Notes: generated by a model from the letters alone, not told the origin. A stretch of 64,000 nucleotides of DNA from Altererythrobacter sp. ZODW24 (GCF_003344885.1 NZ_CP031155.1:2136001-2200000), one strand, 5' to 3'; shown: positions 37,318 to 45,998, counted from the stretch's first letter. Program-made: numbers and translations.

Positions 37318-37725
37318 ATGACCACAAAGAACAAAGGCGGCTGTCTTTGCGGGGCCATTCGATATTCATTCACCGGTGCCCCGGTGATGGAGGCGGTGTG
37401 CCATTGTACCCATTGCCAGAAGCAATCGGGAACAGCCTTTTCCGCGCTGATTGGTGTAGCCGAGAGCAATCTCACGGTTGAAGGAACGCCCAAGAACTAT
37501 GCCGATAAGGGCGAGAGCGGCGGATCGGTAACCCGCCAGTTCTGCGCCAATTGCGGATCGCCGCTGTTCAGCCTGGTGGAATCGGCGCCGGGCATGGTGT
37601 TCGTCAAGGCTGGCACGCTGGACGATCCCAGCGGCTTCGCCCCCTCCATCCATTTCTGGGGCAAAAGCAAACAACTTTGGGTTGAGCTGGGCGATGTTCC
37701 GGTGGTCGAGGCCAATCCGGGCTGA
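37318..37725 (+). CDS. GFA-family (CENP-V/GFA) zinc protein
   Basis: A 135-residue zinc-binding protein of the glutathione-dependent formaldehyde-activating family. The metal ligands are in GGCLCGAIRY, VCHCTHCQKQSG and QFCANCGSPLF. The family members bind glutathione and a small molecule; many have no proven formaldehyde activity. I start at ATG 37318 because GGAGG at 37303-37307 sits 10 bases upstream; an in-frame TTG at 37309 would be too near to it. A truncated second GFA copy lies at 38.1-38.3 kb on the other strand. Confidence 0.88.
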   Translation: MTTKNKGGCLCGAIRYSFTGAPVMEAVCHCTHCQKQSGTAFSALIGVAESNLTVEGTPKNYADKGESGGSVTRQFCANCGSPLFSLVESAPGMVFVKAGTLDDPSGFAPSIHFWGKSKQLWVELGDVPVVEANPG

Positions 37726-37746
37726 GGCCTACAGAAGGAATCTCAA

Positions 37747-38112
37747 ATGCCTACTGATGAAGAGAAATTTGCCAAGGGTGTCGCCAAAATGGGCGAGCTG
37801 CTCGGTGACAGCGTCGGCAAGTCGGGCAGCGTTCTGCCGCCAGCCTTTGTCAAACATACCGTCGGCCATTTGTTCGGCGATGTGTGGCAGGGGGAGGAGA
37901 TGTCCTTGCAGGAACGCTCCTTGCTTACCTGCACGGTTCTGGTCGCATTGGGCCGCGAGAACGAACAGCGCATTCACTTTGCCGGTGCGCGCAATATCGG
38001 GATCGCACGCGAAAAGCTGGAGGGCGCGATTACCCATGTTGCGCATTATGCCGGATGGCCAGTAGCGGTCTCCGCATTCGGAATTCTGCAAGAAGTCTGG
38101 CCTGCCGAATAG
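37747..38112 (+). CDS. Carboxymuconolactone decarboxylase family protein
   Basis: A 121-residue alpha-helical protein of the CMD/AhpD-like fold. The segments LQERSLLTCTVLVALGREN and RIHFAGARNIGIAREKLEGAI followed by HYAGWPVAVSAFGI fit the family. There is no CxxC as in AhpD peroxiredoxin partners, so it resembles the gamma-carboxymuconolactone decarboxylase side. It may act on a ring-cleavage product, but no such pathway genes are nearby. It is 21 bases after the GFA gene and probably in one operon with it. Confidence 0.82.
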   Translation: MPTDEEKFAKGVAKMGELLGDSVGKSGSVLPPAFVKHTVGHLFGDVWQGEEMSLQERSLLTCTVLVALGRENEQRIHFAGARNIGIAREKLEGAITHVAHYAGWPVAVSAFGILQEVWPAE

Positions 38113-38140
38113 CGGCTGGCCGCGCTCTAATCAGGCAAGC

Positions 38141-38251
38141 TGAACCCTGCTCGCAATGGCAGAGATCGACCAGCGGCATCGCGCCGTCCAACCTAATGGT
38201 GACTGCGCCGCATAGGCAGTGGCCGCCAAGCGCGAGAGGCGTGAATGCCGA
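38141..38251 (-). pseudogene. N-terminal fragment of a GFA-family gene
   Basis: On the minus strand a frame reads SAFTPLALGGHCLCGAV then TIRLDGAMPLVDLCHCEQ. This matches the first third of a GFA domain, including the CxCG and CHC metal ligands. The reading then diverges (GSACLIRARPAAIR) and runs into the 3' end of the carboxymuconolactone decarboxylase gene, so the rest of the domain, including the CxxC near its end, is missing. It looks like a broken relict next to the intact GFA gene at 37.3 kb. Confidence 0.55.
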
Positions 38252-38305
38252 AATACGGACCTTTCCGTATAGCGAACCCGTGCCGCCCGGGTGCATCTTC
38301 GCGGC

Positions 38306-38821
38306 ATGGAAACCAACGCCACACCCTCGCTCGACGCGAATGACAACCCCACCGGCTGCTGTCCGCGCTTCCACCCTGATGGGTGGGACGAACAATTGCT
38401 GCATTTCGAGGGCAAGCAATTTGTCCGCGCAACCACCCGCAGCAAGGATCACGTCCCGTTTGATATGGACACGGTCTTTGGCGCCACATTCGGCGCGATG
38501 ATGGAGGCGGGCGCTGTGGACCCGGCGCATCCGCTGGTCCTCAGCCGTGACCTATCACCAGAGCAAGGCGAGCACCTGTTTGCTGCGAAAAAGGATGTTC
38601 CGGGGCAAGAGATGGTGACGCTGTCGGGCGATTTCCGCACCCGCGTGTTCGATGCGCCTTACGAACAAGCCCCTGCCGTTCTCGAAACCTTCGCCAAGGA
38701 ATTGGAGGAGCAGGGCGCAGCTGCCGATGAGAGCTACGTTTTCTACACCACTTGCCCCAAATGCGCTGAGGCCTATGGTCACAATTACATGGTCGCTGTG
38801 GACCGCGTACACGCCAACTAA
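38306..38821 (+). CDS. Conserved protein of unknown function with cysteine pairs
   Basis: A 171-residue soluble protein. It begins METNATPSLDANDNPTGCCP and ends with FYTTCPKCAEAYGHNYMVAV. The CC pair and the CPKC motif suggest a zinc or other metal site or a redox pair. Between them are segments with HVPFDMDTVFGATFGAMM. I do not recognise a characterised family. The ATG at 38306 is preferred to an in-frame GTG at 38291. It diverges from the GFA fragment. Confidence 0.7.
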   Translation: METNATPSLDANDNPTGCCPRFHPDGWDEQLLHFEGKQFVRATTRSKDHVPFDMDTVFGATFGAMMEAGAVDPAHPLVLSRDLSPEQGEHLFAAKKDVPGQEMVTLSGDFRTRVFDAPYEQAPAVLETFAKELEEQGAAADESYVFYTTCPKCAEAYGHNYMVAVDRVHAN

Positions 38822-38867
38822 TATGCGGCGCCCTGCGGGTAATCTTGAAAGTCTATCGTACCGCTAA

Positions 38868-40073
38868 TTACCGCCCCCGGTTCTTCTCACATTGCCGCAT
38901 CGCCTCGAGATGCCCTGCGCGAAGCCTGCGCCGCATGGTGTCGCTGACATTGCCGACGCTTACACCCGGTACACTCCCCATCGCTGAGCCATAGTTCACA
39001 TGGATATCCCACTTGATCGCAAAGCTTGGGTCGGCGGCTTTCATTCGCGCCAATACCGCATTGTAGCTGCAATCTGGTCCGTCATAGATCGTGTCCCCTG
39101 GCCCGCGGGCTCGGACGATATCGCCCTCTGGTTCAGGCGTGGCCAGGTCCTCGACCCGGGCCCGGGTCCGGGCGTCCATCATGGCGAGCAGCTTCGGGTC
39201 ATTCGCGAGGCTGGTGAGAGCGAAGTTATGATAGCCGGCTCCGTAGACTTGGCTCATCAGATCATCGCGCAAACCGTCATTGCTGAAGAACCGCTGGCGG
39301 AGATAGTCAGTCGCTTCTTGCGGTAATCCGAGATAGTCGCGCAGGCCCTGTTCGAATCTTCGTGCGGCCCTTTGCTGGTCGGGCGCGACACTTCGCCGCT
39401 TGGCATAATCGAGAAATTTGTCCCACTTGCTTGCGCCAATTTTCTCGCCGCTGCCCCAATAGTCGTCGACCAGAACCTCCATGTCGTCTTCCATCATGCC
39501 GAGTTCGAGCAGGTCGGTCCTTAATTTGGCGAGGTCAGCGTCGCTATAGTCAATCGAGGAGCCAGCAGGCTGCGGACCAGCGCGGCGTCCCTCCGTGCGA
39601 AGGCGCTCAAGCACGCGGTCGAGGCTGGCCGATTCGTAAGCGGGTCTGTTCTCATAGGCATGACCGCCAACGGAAGTGGCCCGGCCTGTCCAGCTGCTCG
39701 CCGGGCTTGCCTCACAATACCCCCAAGCGCCTTCGAAATATTGGAATGCCTTGTCGAAGGTGAATGTAATCCGGCCCCAGTTGCGGCTGCCGTCCTTCGC
39801 AGTGCTGCATGTCGTGGACGAACTGTCCTCTATCCAGTGACCCTGAAGGATGATCCTGTCATCTTCCCGCAGAGAAAATTTGCCGATGATGCGTCCGCCA
39901 TCCTGACGGTATGGAATGGTGTGTTCGCTGCCATACAGAAAGCCGGACGGCATCTTCATCTCGCCCTCCGAAGTTTGCCAAATGTAGTAGGTGGGTAGGC
40001 TTTGTGCTGTGGCCGAAACACTTGGTGAGGCGGCGAATAAGCTGGCGATCAGTAGAAGGATAAGGTGGCGCAT
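38868..40073 (-). CDS. Exported protein of unknown function
   Basis: A 401-residue protein with a clear signal peptide (HLILLLIASLFAASPSVSATAQ). The N-terminal third has a beta-rich, tryptophan- and cysteine-containing part (GHWIEDSSSTTCSTAKDGSRN ends at the second Cys region, WGYCEASPASSW), the middle part is helical and charged, and the C-terminus has YDGPDCSYNAVLARMKAADP. Cysteines suggest disulfides in the periplasm. No family is recognised. It is divergent from the exported RidA-like gene with a 134-base gap. Confidence 0.75.
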   Translation of the reverse strand: MRHLILLLIASLFAASPSVSATAQSLPTYYIWQTSEGEMKMPSGFLYGSEHTIPYRQDGGRIIGKFSLREDDRIILQGHWIEDSSSTTCSTAKDGSRNWGRITFTFDKAFQYFEGAWGYCEASPASSWTGRATSVGGHAYENRPAYESASLDRVLERLRTEGRRAGPQPAGSSIDYSDADLAKLRTDLLELGMMEDDMEVLVDDYWGSGEKIGASKWDKFLDYAKRRSVAPDQQRAARRFEQGLRDYLGLPQEATDYLRQRFFSNDGLRDDLMSQVYGAGYHNFALTSLANDPKLLAMMDARTRARVEDLATPEPEGDIVRARGPGDTIYDGPDCSYNAVLARMKAADPSFAIKWDIHVNYGSAMGSVPGVSVGNVSDTMRRRLRAGHLEAMRQCEKNRGR

Positions 40074-40207
40074 TCCGCTACGGTATCCGACAATGTGGGT
40101 AATCGCAAATCGCCCGCACCACCTCCAATGCCTGCCTTTTCGGTGCTCTGGCGTTGCTGATCAAAGGGAGCTACCCGATGAATTGAATAACCACTGGAGA
40201 ATGCACC

Positions 40208-40681
40208 ATGCGCTGCCGTACCAACGCCGCCTCTGCCATCTTTGCTCTAAGTATTTGTTTCGCATCGCCCGCGCTCGCGCAGGATGAAATTCAGACGATC
40301 ATGCCGGAAAATCCGGACGCGCTCGCGTTTCAGACTGCGGTTGGATATTCCGAAGCGGTGATTGTGGACGGGATGGTTTACCTGTCAGGCGTGGTCGCGG
40401 GGCCTGCACCGGGCGAGACGACCATGACCCCCGGCTTCACCCGCGCTTTCGAACAGATCGGCAAGACGCTGGAGCGTTCCGGATCAAGCTGGGGCGATGT
40501 GGTCACATTCGATACCTTCCACACCGACCTCGCCGGGCAGATCAACGAATTTGTCGAGGTCAAGAACCGCTATATCAAGGCGCCATTCCCCGCCTGGACT
40601 GCGCTCGAAGTGTCAGGCTTGTACGAGCCGACCGCGTGGGTGGAGATCAAGATTATGGCGAGGGTTAGCGCGGCTGACTGA
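40208..40681 (+). CDS. Exported RidA-family protein
   Basis: A 157-residue RidA/YER057c/UK114-fold protein with a cleavable signal peptide (AIFALSICFASPALAQD). The fold is seen in GYSEAVIVDGMVYLSGVVAG, EQIGKTLERSGSSWGDVV and PFPAWTALEVSGLYEPTAWVEIKI. Canonical RidA proteins are cytosolic imine deaminases with an arginine in the active site (usually near ...R-x-A); here the corresponding region reads FPAWTAL, with tryptophan in place of the expected arginine. It should therefore be an exported member with another role. Confidence 0.82.
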   Translation: MRCRTNAASAIFALSICFASPALAQDEIQTIMPENPDALAFQTAVGYSEAVIVDGMVYLSGVVAGPAPGETTMTPGFTRAFEQIGKTLERSGSSWGDVVTFDTFHTDLAGQINEFVEVKNRYIKAPFPAWTALEVSGLYEPTAWVEIKIMARVSAAD

Positions 40682-40782
40682 CGAGGTCGTTCGTTATTGC
40701 GCGCTGCTGGACGGGCCTTTCCCCAAGGGGCTGTCCTTAGCCAAAAATGCTGATAATCCGCTCATAACACTACGGGGGACAT

Positions 40783-41244
40783 ATGCAGCAGCTTGACGAA
40801 ACAATTGATGCGCTTTGGCGGATGTATGAGGATAATGTCACCCAATCGCGCCATCATGAAACGGAGCGGGCGGCGATTGTCGGCGTGGTTTTCACCATCG
40901 GTGCGGTGCTGATCGGGCTGGTCACATATGACGGCGCGATTAGCGGCCCCAGCGATATTGCCGTTGCGGTATTCCTCATGGCTCTGGGCATCTTTGGTGC
41001 GGGCTTCAGCTACAAGAATTACGAACGGTCCTGCTATCACTTCCAGCGCGCCCGCGGCTTTCGCCAGGAACTGGATGCCGTCTATTTTAAGGGGCGCTTG
41101 GGCGAGATTAATCAGGCCGCCGATGCGCGGCATGATGCGTCCTTGGGCATCTTCCGCAAGATGAAGCTGCACCGCTGGTGGATCGCGATCAATCTGTTCA
41201 TCGTGTTGATCGCCGCAGTCATAGTCGTGCTGGCGGCAAGCTGA
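40783..41244 (+). CDS. Three-helix membrane protein paired with cyclase
   Basis: A 153-residue protein with three membrane segments: about 31-49 (AAIVGVVFTIGAVLIGLVTY), 57-76 (DIAVAVFLMALGIFGAGFSY) and 132-152 (WIAINLFIVLIAAVIVVLA). A ~55-residue polar loop between the second and third carries YERSCYHFQRARGFRQELDA. The N-terminus is helical and charged. No family is recognised. The ATG at 40783 has GGGGGA upstream. Its stop overlaps the cyclase start as TGATG, so the two proteins are made together. Confidence 0.75.
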   Translation: MQQLDETIDALWRMYEDNVTQSRHHETERAAIVGVVFTIGAVLIGLVTYDGAISGPSDIAVAVFLMALGIFGAGFSYKNYERSCYHFQRARGFRQELDAVYFKGRLGEINQAADARHDASLGIFRKMKLHRWWIAINLFIVLIAAVIVVLAAS

Positions 41245-42545
41245 TGCTGGAATCGCCGCTGTTTGAATATATCGGAATTGCCGCAACGATACTGGGCCTG
41301 ATTGCGCTCGTCGTCGGCCTAGCGCGTTGGTTCTTCACCCTCGAAGCGAATGCCAGCAAGAGCCGCGACGAGACCAAACAGATGCGGTTGCAGGATGATC
41401 TGTCATCCGCCAAGGCGCGGAACGAACAATTGCTCGAAAGCGTCCGGCTGTCCGGCGAAGTGGGCCGGGTCGCGCTCAGCCTCAAAACCGATCTGGACGA
41501 GCGCCTGCAGCGCTTCATGGCTGCAACCGGCGCCACGGGCGGTTCGATCTATGTCCCCATCGAAGGGTCAAACGGGGCGGTCGCGGGCCTGTCATTCCTG
41601 ACGATTGAGCCATTCAACCGCCAGAACCGCTTACTCAAATCAAAGATCATTCCGCTGCGCAGCATGGCTGGCCGCGCCTTCCAACAGGGCGAGGCTGTGA
41701 TCGTGAGCCATGTCGCCGACACGACCGAGCGCTTCCAAGGGGCCGAAAGTGTGTCAGGCTATCAGCCGATCTCGTCGATCAATCTGCCGCTGCGGCTGGG
41801 CGACGAAGTAATCGGCGTATTGCAACTGCTGCGCCGCCGGGGCGAGCAGCCGTTTGGCGATGAAGAATTGGGCGCGGCAAAGTTGCTCGTCGAGGAGGTT
41901 GCCGGATCAGTGGGCGACTTGCGCAAATATCCGGAGATCTTCGGCGCGATGAATGGCGAGCGGATGCGCGAGGGGACCGATGCGACGGTGCTGTTCTTCG
42001 ATATATCATCCTCATCGTTGCTGTTCCGCGAATTCCCAACCAGCTCGGCCTTGCAGATGCTCAACGAGTTCTTCGAACAGATATGCGAAGTCGGCTTCCA
42101 GCATGGCGGCGCGCTCGACAATTATATGGGCGACGGCGCGCTGATGCGGTTCGGCGGCCCGCGCATTTCCGAAGGGCACGAGTTGAACGCCGCGAACGCC
42201 GCCTGCGCCATGGCCAAGGAATTCGCGACCGTCCGGCATTATTGGACCGAGCTCAATCCGGCGCTGGGCAAAGTCAACTTCCGCGCCGGCATCGCCTCGG
42301 GCCAATTGGTCGAGGGGGCCGTGGGGCACTCGCTGGTCCGCAACCTCAGCGTGGCCGGATTGCCGATCAGCGTAGCCTCAGCCCTATGCAACGCCGCCCC
42401 GCGCGACCGCAGCGCAATCTATGTGGATGGCTCACTGGCCGACCGGCTGGGCGATCAGGTTGAACTGACGCCGATTGCGCTGGATGCTGCGGGTAAGCTG
42501 GCGGCGAATACGGACCGTGCGTTTGAATTGGTGGGGGTTCGGTAG
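41244..42545 (+). CDS. Membrane-anchored GAF-class III cyclase, divergent
   Basis: A 433-residue protein: membrane helix ~10-32, a coiled coil ~40-85, a GAF-like domain ~88-225 and a class III nucleotidyl cyclase domain ~245-433. The two metal aspartates are present (D253 in LFFDIS and D297 in YMGDGAL). The usual purine-selecting and transition-state residues are not: K is N293, D is L373, N is S376 and R is A380. It may use another nucleotide, or be a signalling pseudoenzyme. The start at 41244 overlaps the membrane protein stop. An in-frame start at 41178 lies inside the upstream gene. Confidence 0.8.
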   Translation: MLESPLFEYIGIAATILGLIALVVGLARWFFTLEANASKSRDETKQMRLQDDLSSAKARNEQLLESVRLSGEVGRVALSLKTDLDERLQRFMAATGATGGSIYVPIEGSNGAVAGLSFLTIEPFNRQNRLLKSKIIPLRSMAGRAFQQGEAVIVSHVADTTERFQGAESVSGYQPISSINLPLRLGDEVIGVLQLLRRRGEQPFGDEELGAAKLLVEEVAGSVGDLRKYPEIFGAMNGERMREGTDATVLFFDISSSSLLFREFPTSSALQMLNEFFEQICEVGFQHGGALDNYMGDGALMRFGGPRISEGHELNAANAACAMAKEFATVRHYWTELNPALGKVNFRAGIASGQLVEGAVGHSLVRNLSVAGLPISVASALCNAAPRDRSAIYVDGSLADRLGDQVELTPIALDAAGKLAANTDRAFELVGVR

Positions 42546-42650
42546 GAGAGGTGGCGCTGGCGTCATGACGCGGGTCTTCGAGTGAAGTATTTGTCCTGAC
42601 GTCTTAGGCGTCTCTTGTTCCTAAGATGTGAAACTATGGTAGGAATGATC

Positions 42651-42670
42651 GAGCACTTTCTCTAGTGCTC
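42651..42670. promoter_or_regulatory. Perfect inverted repeat before serine hydrolase gene
   Basis: GAGCACT (42651-42657), a 6-base loop, and AGTGCTC (42664-42670) form a perfect 7-bp stem in the 160-base gap between the cyclase and the serine hydrolase. No T-run follows. It may be an operator or a weak terminator for the cyclase unit. Confidence 0.4.
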
Positions 42671-42705
42671 AACCTCTATCGATCCTCTGTGTTGTAAGGT
42701 AAAAT

Positions 42706-44148
42706 ATGCGACGTTATCTCCCTTTTTTAACGGTGTTTACCTTCGGGTGCACGGCTGTATCTGCGCAAGAAAAGACTATCTTGGATGACCAGCCGGTCAT
42801 CTTAAAAACACAGGCCCCAACTGTGTCGATTTTTGTCAACGACAATCCGGCACTGAAGTGGACGCTCGCGCCCGATGTCGATCCTGATGTCTTCAAGGTC
42901 GAATGCTTCCCCGATAAGACAACTCGGGTCGTCTATAAGTCGGAAATTGATGAAGTTGTTTTCGACGTGTCTGGCGATGATCGCGTCGCCCTATCGGTCG
43001 TTGACGCTGATGGTGTGAAAGCTGCAAATGAACTGGTCTGCACGCCGCCGCGTATACGCTATCGCGGCCAATACGATGCGGACCGGCCAACGGCAGGCCA
43101 ATATCGCGAGGATATCGATCCTGTGCTTGAAACCTATTTTTCCGACGGCTCCGCTGGAGTTGCGGCGGCTGTCTGGAAAGATGGTGAACTGGTGTATCGC
43201 AAGAGCATTGGACTGTCGGACGTCGAAGCAAACACCGCGCGCAGCTTTGAAGAGCCCTTCGAAATCGCTTCGGTCAGCAAAGAATTCACTGCCATCAGCA
43301 TTCTGCAATTGGTTGAAAAAGGCATGCTGTCCCTCGATGACACCGTCGGGAAGTTCATTCCTGAGCTTCCATACGGGGACAAGGTGAAAATTCATCACCT
43401 TCTGTCACACACCAGCGGACTTGGTAGTGCGACCCAAGCTGAAAATAAGTCTATCCTGTTGCCGTTCGATCGGGCGGATGTAATCAAGGCCTTGCAAGAA
43501 AACGGTCCCGCGTTCGAACCTGGATCGGCTTACCGATATGGCAATGCCGGTATGACAATGCTGGCTATGATCGCGGAAGACGTGAGCGGCATCGACCGCA
43601 CTACATATGTGCGGAAGCATATCCTTGAACCGGCTGGCATGACTGAAACCCGGTTTCTTTGGGAGCTATCAGACGAAGAACATGCGCGCTTCATCAAGGG
43701 TTACAGGCTGGAGCGAGATGAGCTTTCTTTGACTCATCAGGATTTTCACCCAACCAATCCCTTCGGTGCCGGTGATCTTGTCAGCACTCTGTCAGATTTG
43801 CATAAATGGCATCTCGCTCTGAAGGATGGAACGCTGATTTCACGCTCCATGTTTGATCGCGCAACGACCCAAGTCCTCTTGACCGACGGCACAAAATCGT
43901 ATCGCGGTTTCGCCTTCATGATCGGTTGGGCCAACGGCACGAAAATGGTCTATAACTCGGGCGACATCAACACTCACACGCGCCATGCCTTTGCCGCCGC
44001 CGAAGATCTGTCGATCATTCTCAACACTAACGTGAGTTTTGCCGACGATGGAGGTATGCCAAGCACCGTACGTAACCAGATCAATGGGAAGTTGATGAGC
44101 ACGCAGATGCTGGACTTTTACGGTCAGACGATAGATTTGAACGAGTAG
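42706..44148 (+). CDS. Exported serine hydrolase, class C beta-lactamase fold
   Basis: A 480-residue protein with a signal peptide (LPFLTVFTFGCTAVSAQ). After an N-terminal beta-rich stretch of ~130 residues comes a beta-lactamase/transpeptidase fold: SxxK in FEIASVSKEFTAIS, HHLLSHTSGLG, and the YxN in AYRYGNAGMT. It may be a penicillin-binding-like hydrolase or esterase rather than a true lactamase; the family is broad. The first ~130 residues are an extra domain without known assignment. The ribosome site TAAGGT precedes the ATG at 42706. Confidence 0.85.
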   Translation: MRRYLPFLTVFTFGCTAVSAQEKTILDDQPVILKTQAPTVSIFVNDNPALKWTLAPDVDPDVFKVECFPDKTTRVVYKSEIDEVVFDVSGDDRVALSVVDADGVKAANELVCTPPRIRYRGQYDADRPTAGQYREDIDPVLETYFSDGSAGVAAAVWKDGELVYRKSIGLSDVEANTARSFEEPFEIASVSKEFTAISILQLVEKGMLSLDDTVGKFIPELPYGDKVKIHHLLSHTSGLGSATQAENKSILLPFDRADVIKALQENGPAFEPGSAYRYGNAGMTMLAMIAEDVSGIDRTTYVRKHILEPAGMTETRFLWELSDEEHARFIKGYRLERDELSLTHQDFHPTNPFGAGDLVSTLSDLHKWHLALKDGTLISRSMFDRATTQVLLTDGTKSYRGFAFMIGWANGTKMVYNSGDINTHTRHAFAAAEDLSIILNTNVSFADDGGMPSTVRNQINGKLMSTQMLDFYGQTIDLNE

Positions 44149-44268
44149 ATGAGCATTAGTATTGCAACTCCTTCGGGTGAGGGCTTACGCAAGTCGCAGT
44201 TACCTTGCTGGAGCGTGATATAGTCGTCTGATTTTGTTAGCATTTAGCACTAGTTTGATCTGAACTGC

Positions 44269-44820
44269 TCAATATTTCCAACGCTCAGTCAGCATCTCGG
44301 CCTTACCATCCTTAACCGAAATCTCGGCTGAGGGTGCATCCGTTTTACCCGGCGCGAAGAGTTCGTAGATGATCGTGCCGTCGTTCTGGACACTTTCGAT
44401 CACGCGGGCGGGGGTGAACATGCCGTCCACGCTGTCGGTTACAGCTCGGGCGTTTGCCGGTACCACGTCCCACGCGATGTCGCGCTGCACTTCTACCACG
44501 CGGAATGTGCCGTCGGCTTCTTGCAGCATATCGAGCTCGACTTCGCTGCCATCGGGCCGCGCGCCTTCTACGTCGAAGAAGATCATGCCGTCGCGTTCTT
44601 TGCGCTCCACTTCGGCGATGGTCATGCCGGGAATTTTTGCTTCTGCTGCCGTCCGCACACCTTCGGGAATATCATCCGCGCCGATATCCGTGGTGGCCTG
44701 TTCAGGGGCGTTGTCCAGAATAGCGGTTTCATCGGTTGCTGTGTCCTCGGCCGCAGGTGAACAGGCGGAAAGCAGGGCTGCGCCGATAAGGCCAGGGAAC
44801 GCGAAAAAGCGATTGTGCAT
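44269..44820 (-). CDS. Lipoprotein with PepSY-like domain
   Basis: A 183-residue protein with a lipobox (LIGAALLSAC) and an acidic linker. The rest contains GVRTAAEAKIPGMTIAEVERKE and GMIFFDVEGARPDGSEVELDM, which resemble the PepSY-type alpha-beta pattern seen in small periplasmic proteins. It probably sits at the inner or outer membrane. AAGGA precedes the ATG. No neighbours share its direction, so it is likely monocistronic. Confidence 0.75.
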   Translation of the reverse strand: MHNRFFAFPGLIGAALLSACSPAAEDTATDETAILDNAPEQATTDIGADDIPEGVRTAAEAKIPGMTIAEVERKERDGMIFFDVEGARPDGSEVELDMLQEADGTFRVVEVQRDIAWDVVPANARAVTDSVDGMFTPARVIESVQNDGTIIYELFAPGKTDAPSAEISVKDGKAEMLTERWKY

Positions 44821-44953
44821 AGGGCTTCCTTGCAGATGTTATAGACCGTGATGGGCAAAGACTAACCATGGTGGTCGCTGCGGCCAAGCAATAATGACGG
44901 GGCCTTCGGCTGCGGGCTTTCCTACACCGCCAAAATCTGCCTTATACTTGCCG

Positions 44954-45598
44954 ATGAGCAAACACGATAAATCCATCACCCCCGCCGCCAATTCCCGCCA
45001 TCATGGCTGGACCCTGACCAAGCAAGCTGCGTTCCTGCGCGCTTTGTCTGCCACGCATTCTATAACCGAGGCCGCAAAGTCGGTCGGGATGTCGCGGCAA
45101 TCGGCTTACCGGCTCCGCTCCAAGCTGAAGGGACAGGCGTTCGATCTGGCGTGGGAGGTCGCGTTTCATCATTCCTATGATGTGCTGGCCCATGCCGCGC
45201 TCGACCGGGCGCTCAACGGGACAGAGGTACCGGTGTTCTTTCAGGGCGAGCAGGTCGGCTCGTACCGAAGGTTCGACGAGCGGCTGACGGTGGCCTTGCT
45301 GGGCAAGCTGACCATGGGCGGCAATCCGTCACTCGGTCGGCTCGGCCCCCGTGCAGAGCGCCATGCGCGCGATTTCGAAGCTTTGCTGGCGCGGCTTGAG
45401 GCAGGCGAGGCTGTCGAGACCGGCGCGCGGGCTGTCGATGATCCGGGCGAGTTGGAAATGCTGCGCCGTTTTGTGGCCGGTGAGCCGGGTAAAGGGGGGC
45501 TATCGTGTCCGTCCGCTTTTTCTGACGAAGAATTACTCGCGGCGTTACAAAGGGTTGAAGGTGACTATGAGGGCGATGCAGAGGGTGACGGGGTGTAA
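44954..45598 (+). CDS. Helix-turn-helix protein of unknown function
   Basis: A 214-residue protein. An HTH lies at about residues 35-58 (SITEAAKSVGMSRQSAYRLR), which resembles phage-terminase-like or resolvase-like DNA-binding ends. The region after it (DLAWEVAFHHSYDVLAHAALDRAL) is helical, and the C-terminus is acidic. I recognise no further domain. ATG at 44954 is chosen since MSKHDKS starts a plausible polar N-terminus; an in-frame ATG at 44894 is possible. A 52-residue gene follows 52 bases later. Confidence 0.7.
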   Translation: MSKHDKSITPAANSRHHGWTLTKQAAFLRALSATHSITEAAKSVGMSRQSAYRLRSKLKGQAFDLAWEVAFHHSYDVLAHAALDRALNGTEVPVFFQGEQVGSYRRFDERLTVALLGKLTMGGNPSLGRLGPRAERHARDFEALLARLEAGEAVETGARAVDDPGELEMLRRFVAGEPGKGGLSCPSAFSDEELLAALQRVEGDYEGDAEGDGV

Positions 45599-45650
45599 CC
45601 TTTGTCACCCTGATGCTAGGACGCTGCGAAACGAAATTACAGGAACCGAC

Positions 45651-45809
45651 ATGGCCGATCTCTATCTCAAGAACCTCGAATCCGAGCGCAAGAAGCTGTG
45701 GGCCACTTGCCGGTTAAAGGGACTGCCCAAAGGCACGCCGGAGCGCATCCGGATCGAGGAAATCGATCTGCTGATGGCCGCGCATAAGGAGAAGAAGAAA
45801 AGCGGGTAG
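45651..45809 (+). CDS. Short basic protein of 52 residues
   Basis: A 52-residue, highly charged helical protein (MADLYLKNLESERKKLWATC then RLKGLPKGTPERIRIEEIDL and KEKKKSG end). AGGA at 45641 precedes the ATG at 45651. It follows the HTH protein at short distance and may be co-transcribed. I do not recognise a family; the presence of a good start and regular helix pattern supports a real gene. Confidence 0.55.
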   Translation: MADLYLKNLESERKKLWATCRLKGLPKGTPERIRIEEIDLLMAAHKEKKKSG

Positions 45810-45998
45810 GTTTGGTTGGGATTTGAATTCAATAGGAATTTCTTGGAACAATGCGGCGGGGGGCTGCGTTGGTGGTGCAGAAAGACAGATCGCATGCAGC
45901 CTTTGGTCCAGCTTTTGGACCGGCGATTGGCAGCGTAAGAGATCGTCATCAGGGAATACTCCCGTCAAACCACTTACTCCACTCACAAGGACTTCATA

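Noticed and set aside
39153-39168. Perfect 16-bp palindrome GACCCGGGCCCGGGTC
   Set aside because: It lies inside the exported-protein gene and encodes an Arg/Ala/Thr stretch; a GC-rich chance palindrome is likelier than a site.
45810-45998. Possible small RNA or gene in the gap before the fasciclin gene
   Set aside because: I found no supported start, hairpin-terminator pair or conserved motif in this gap.
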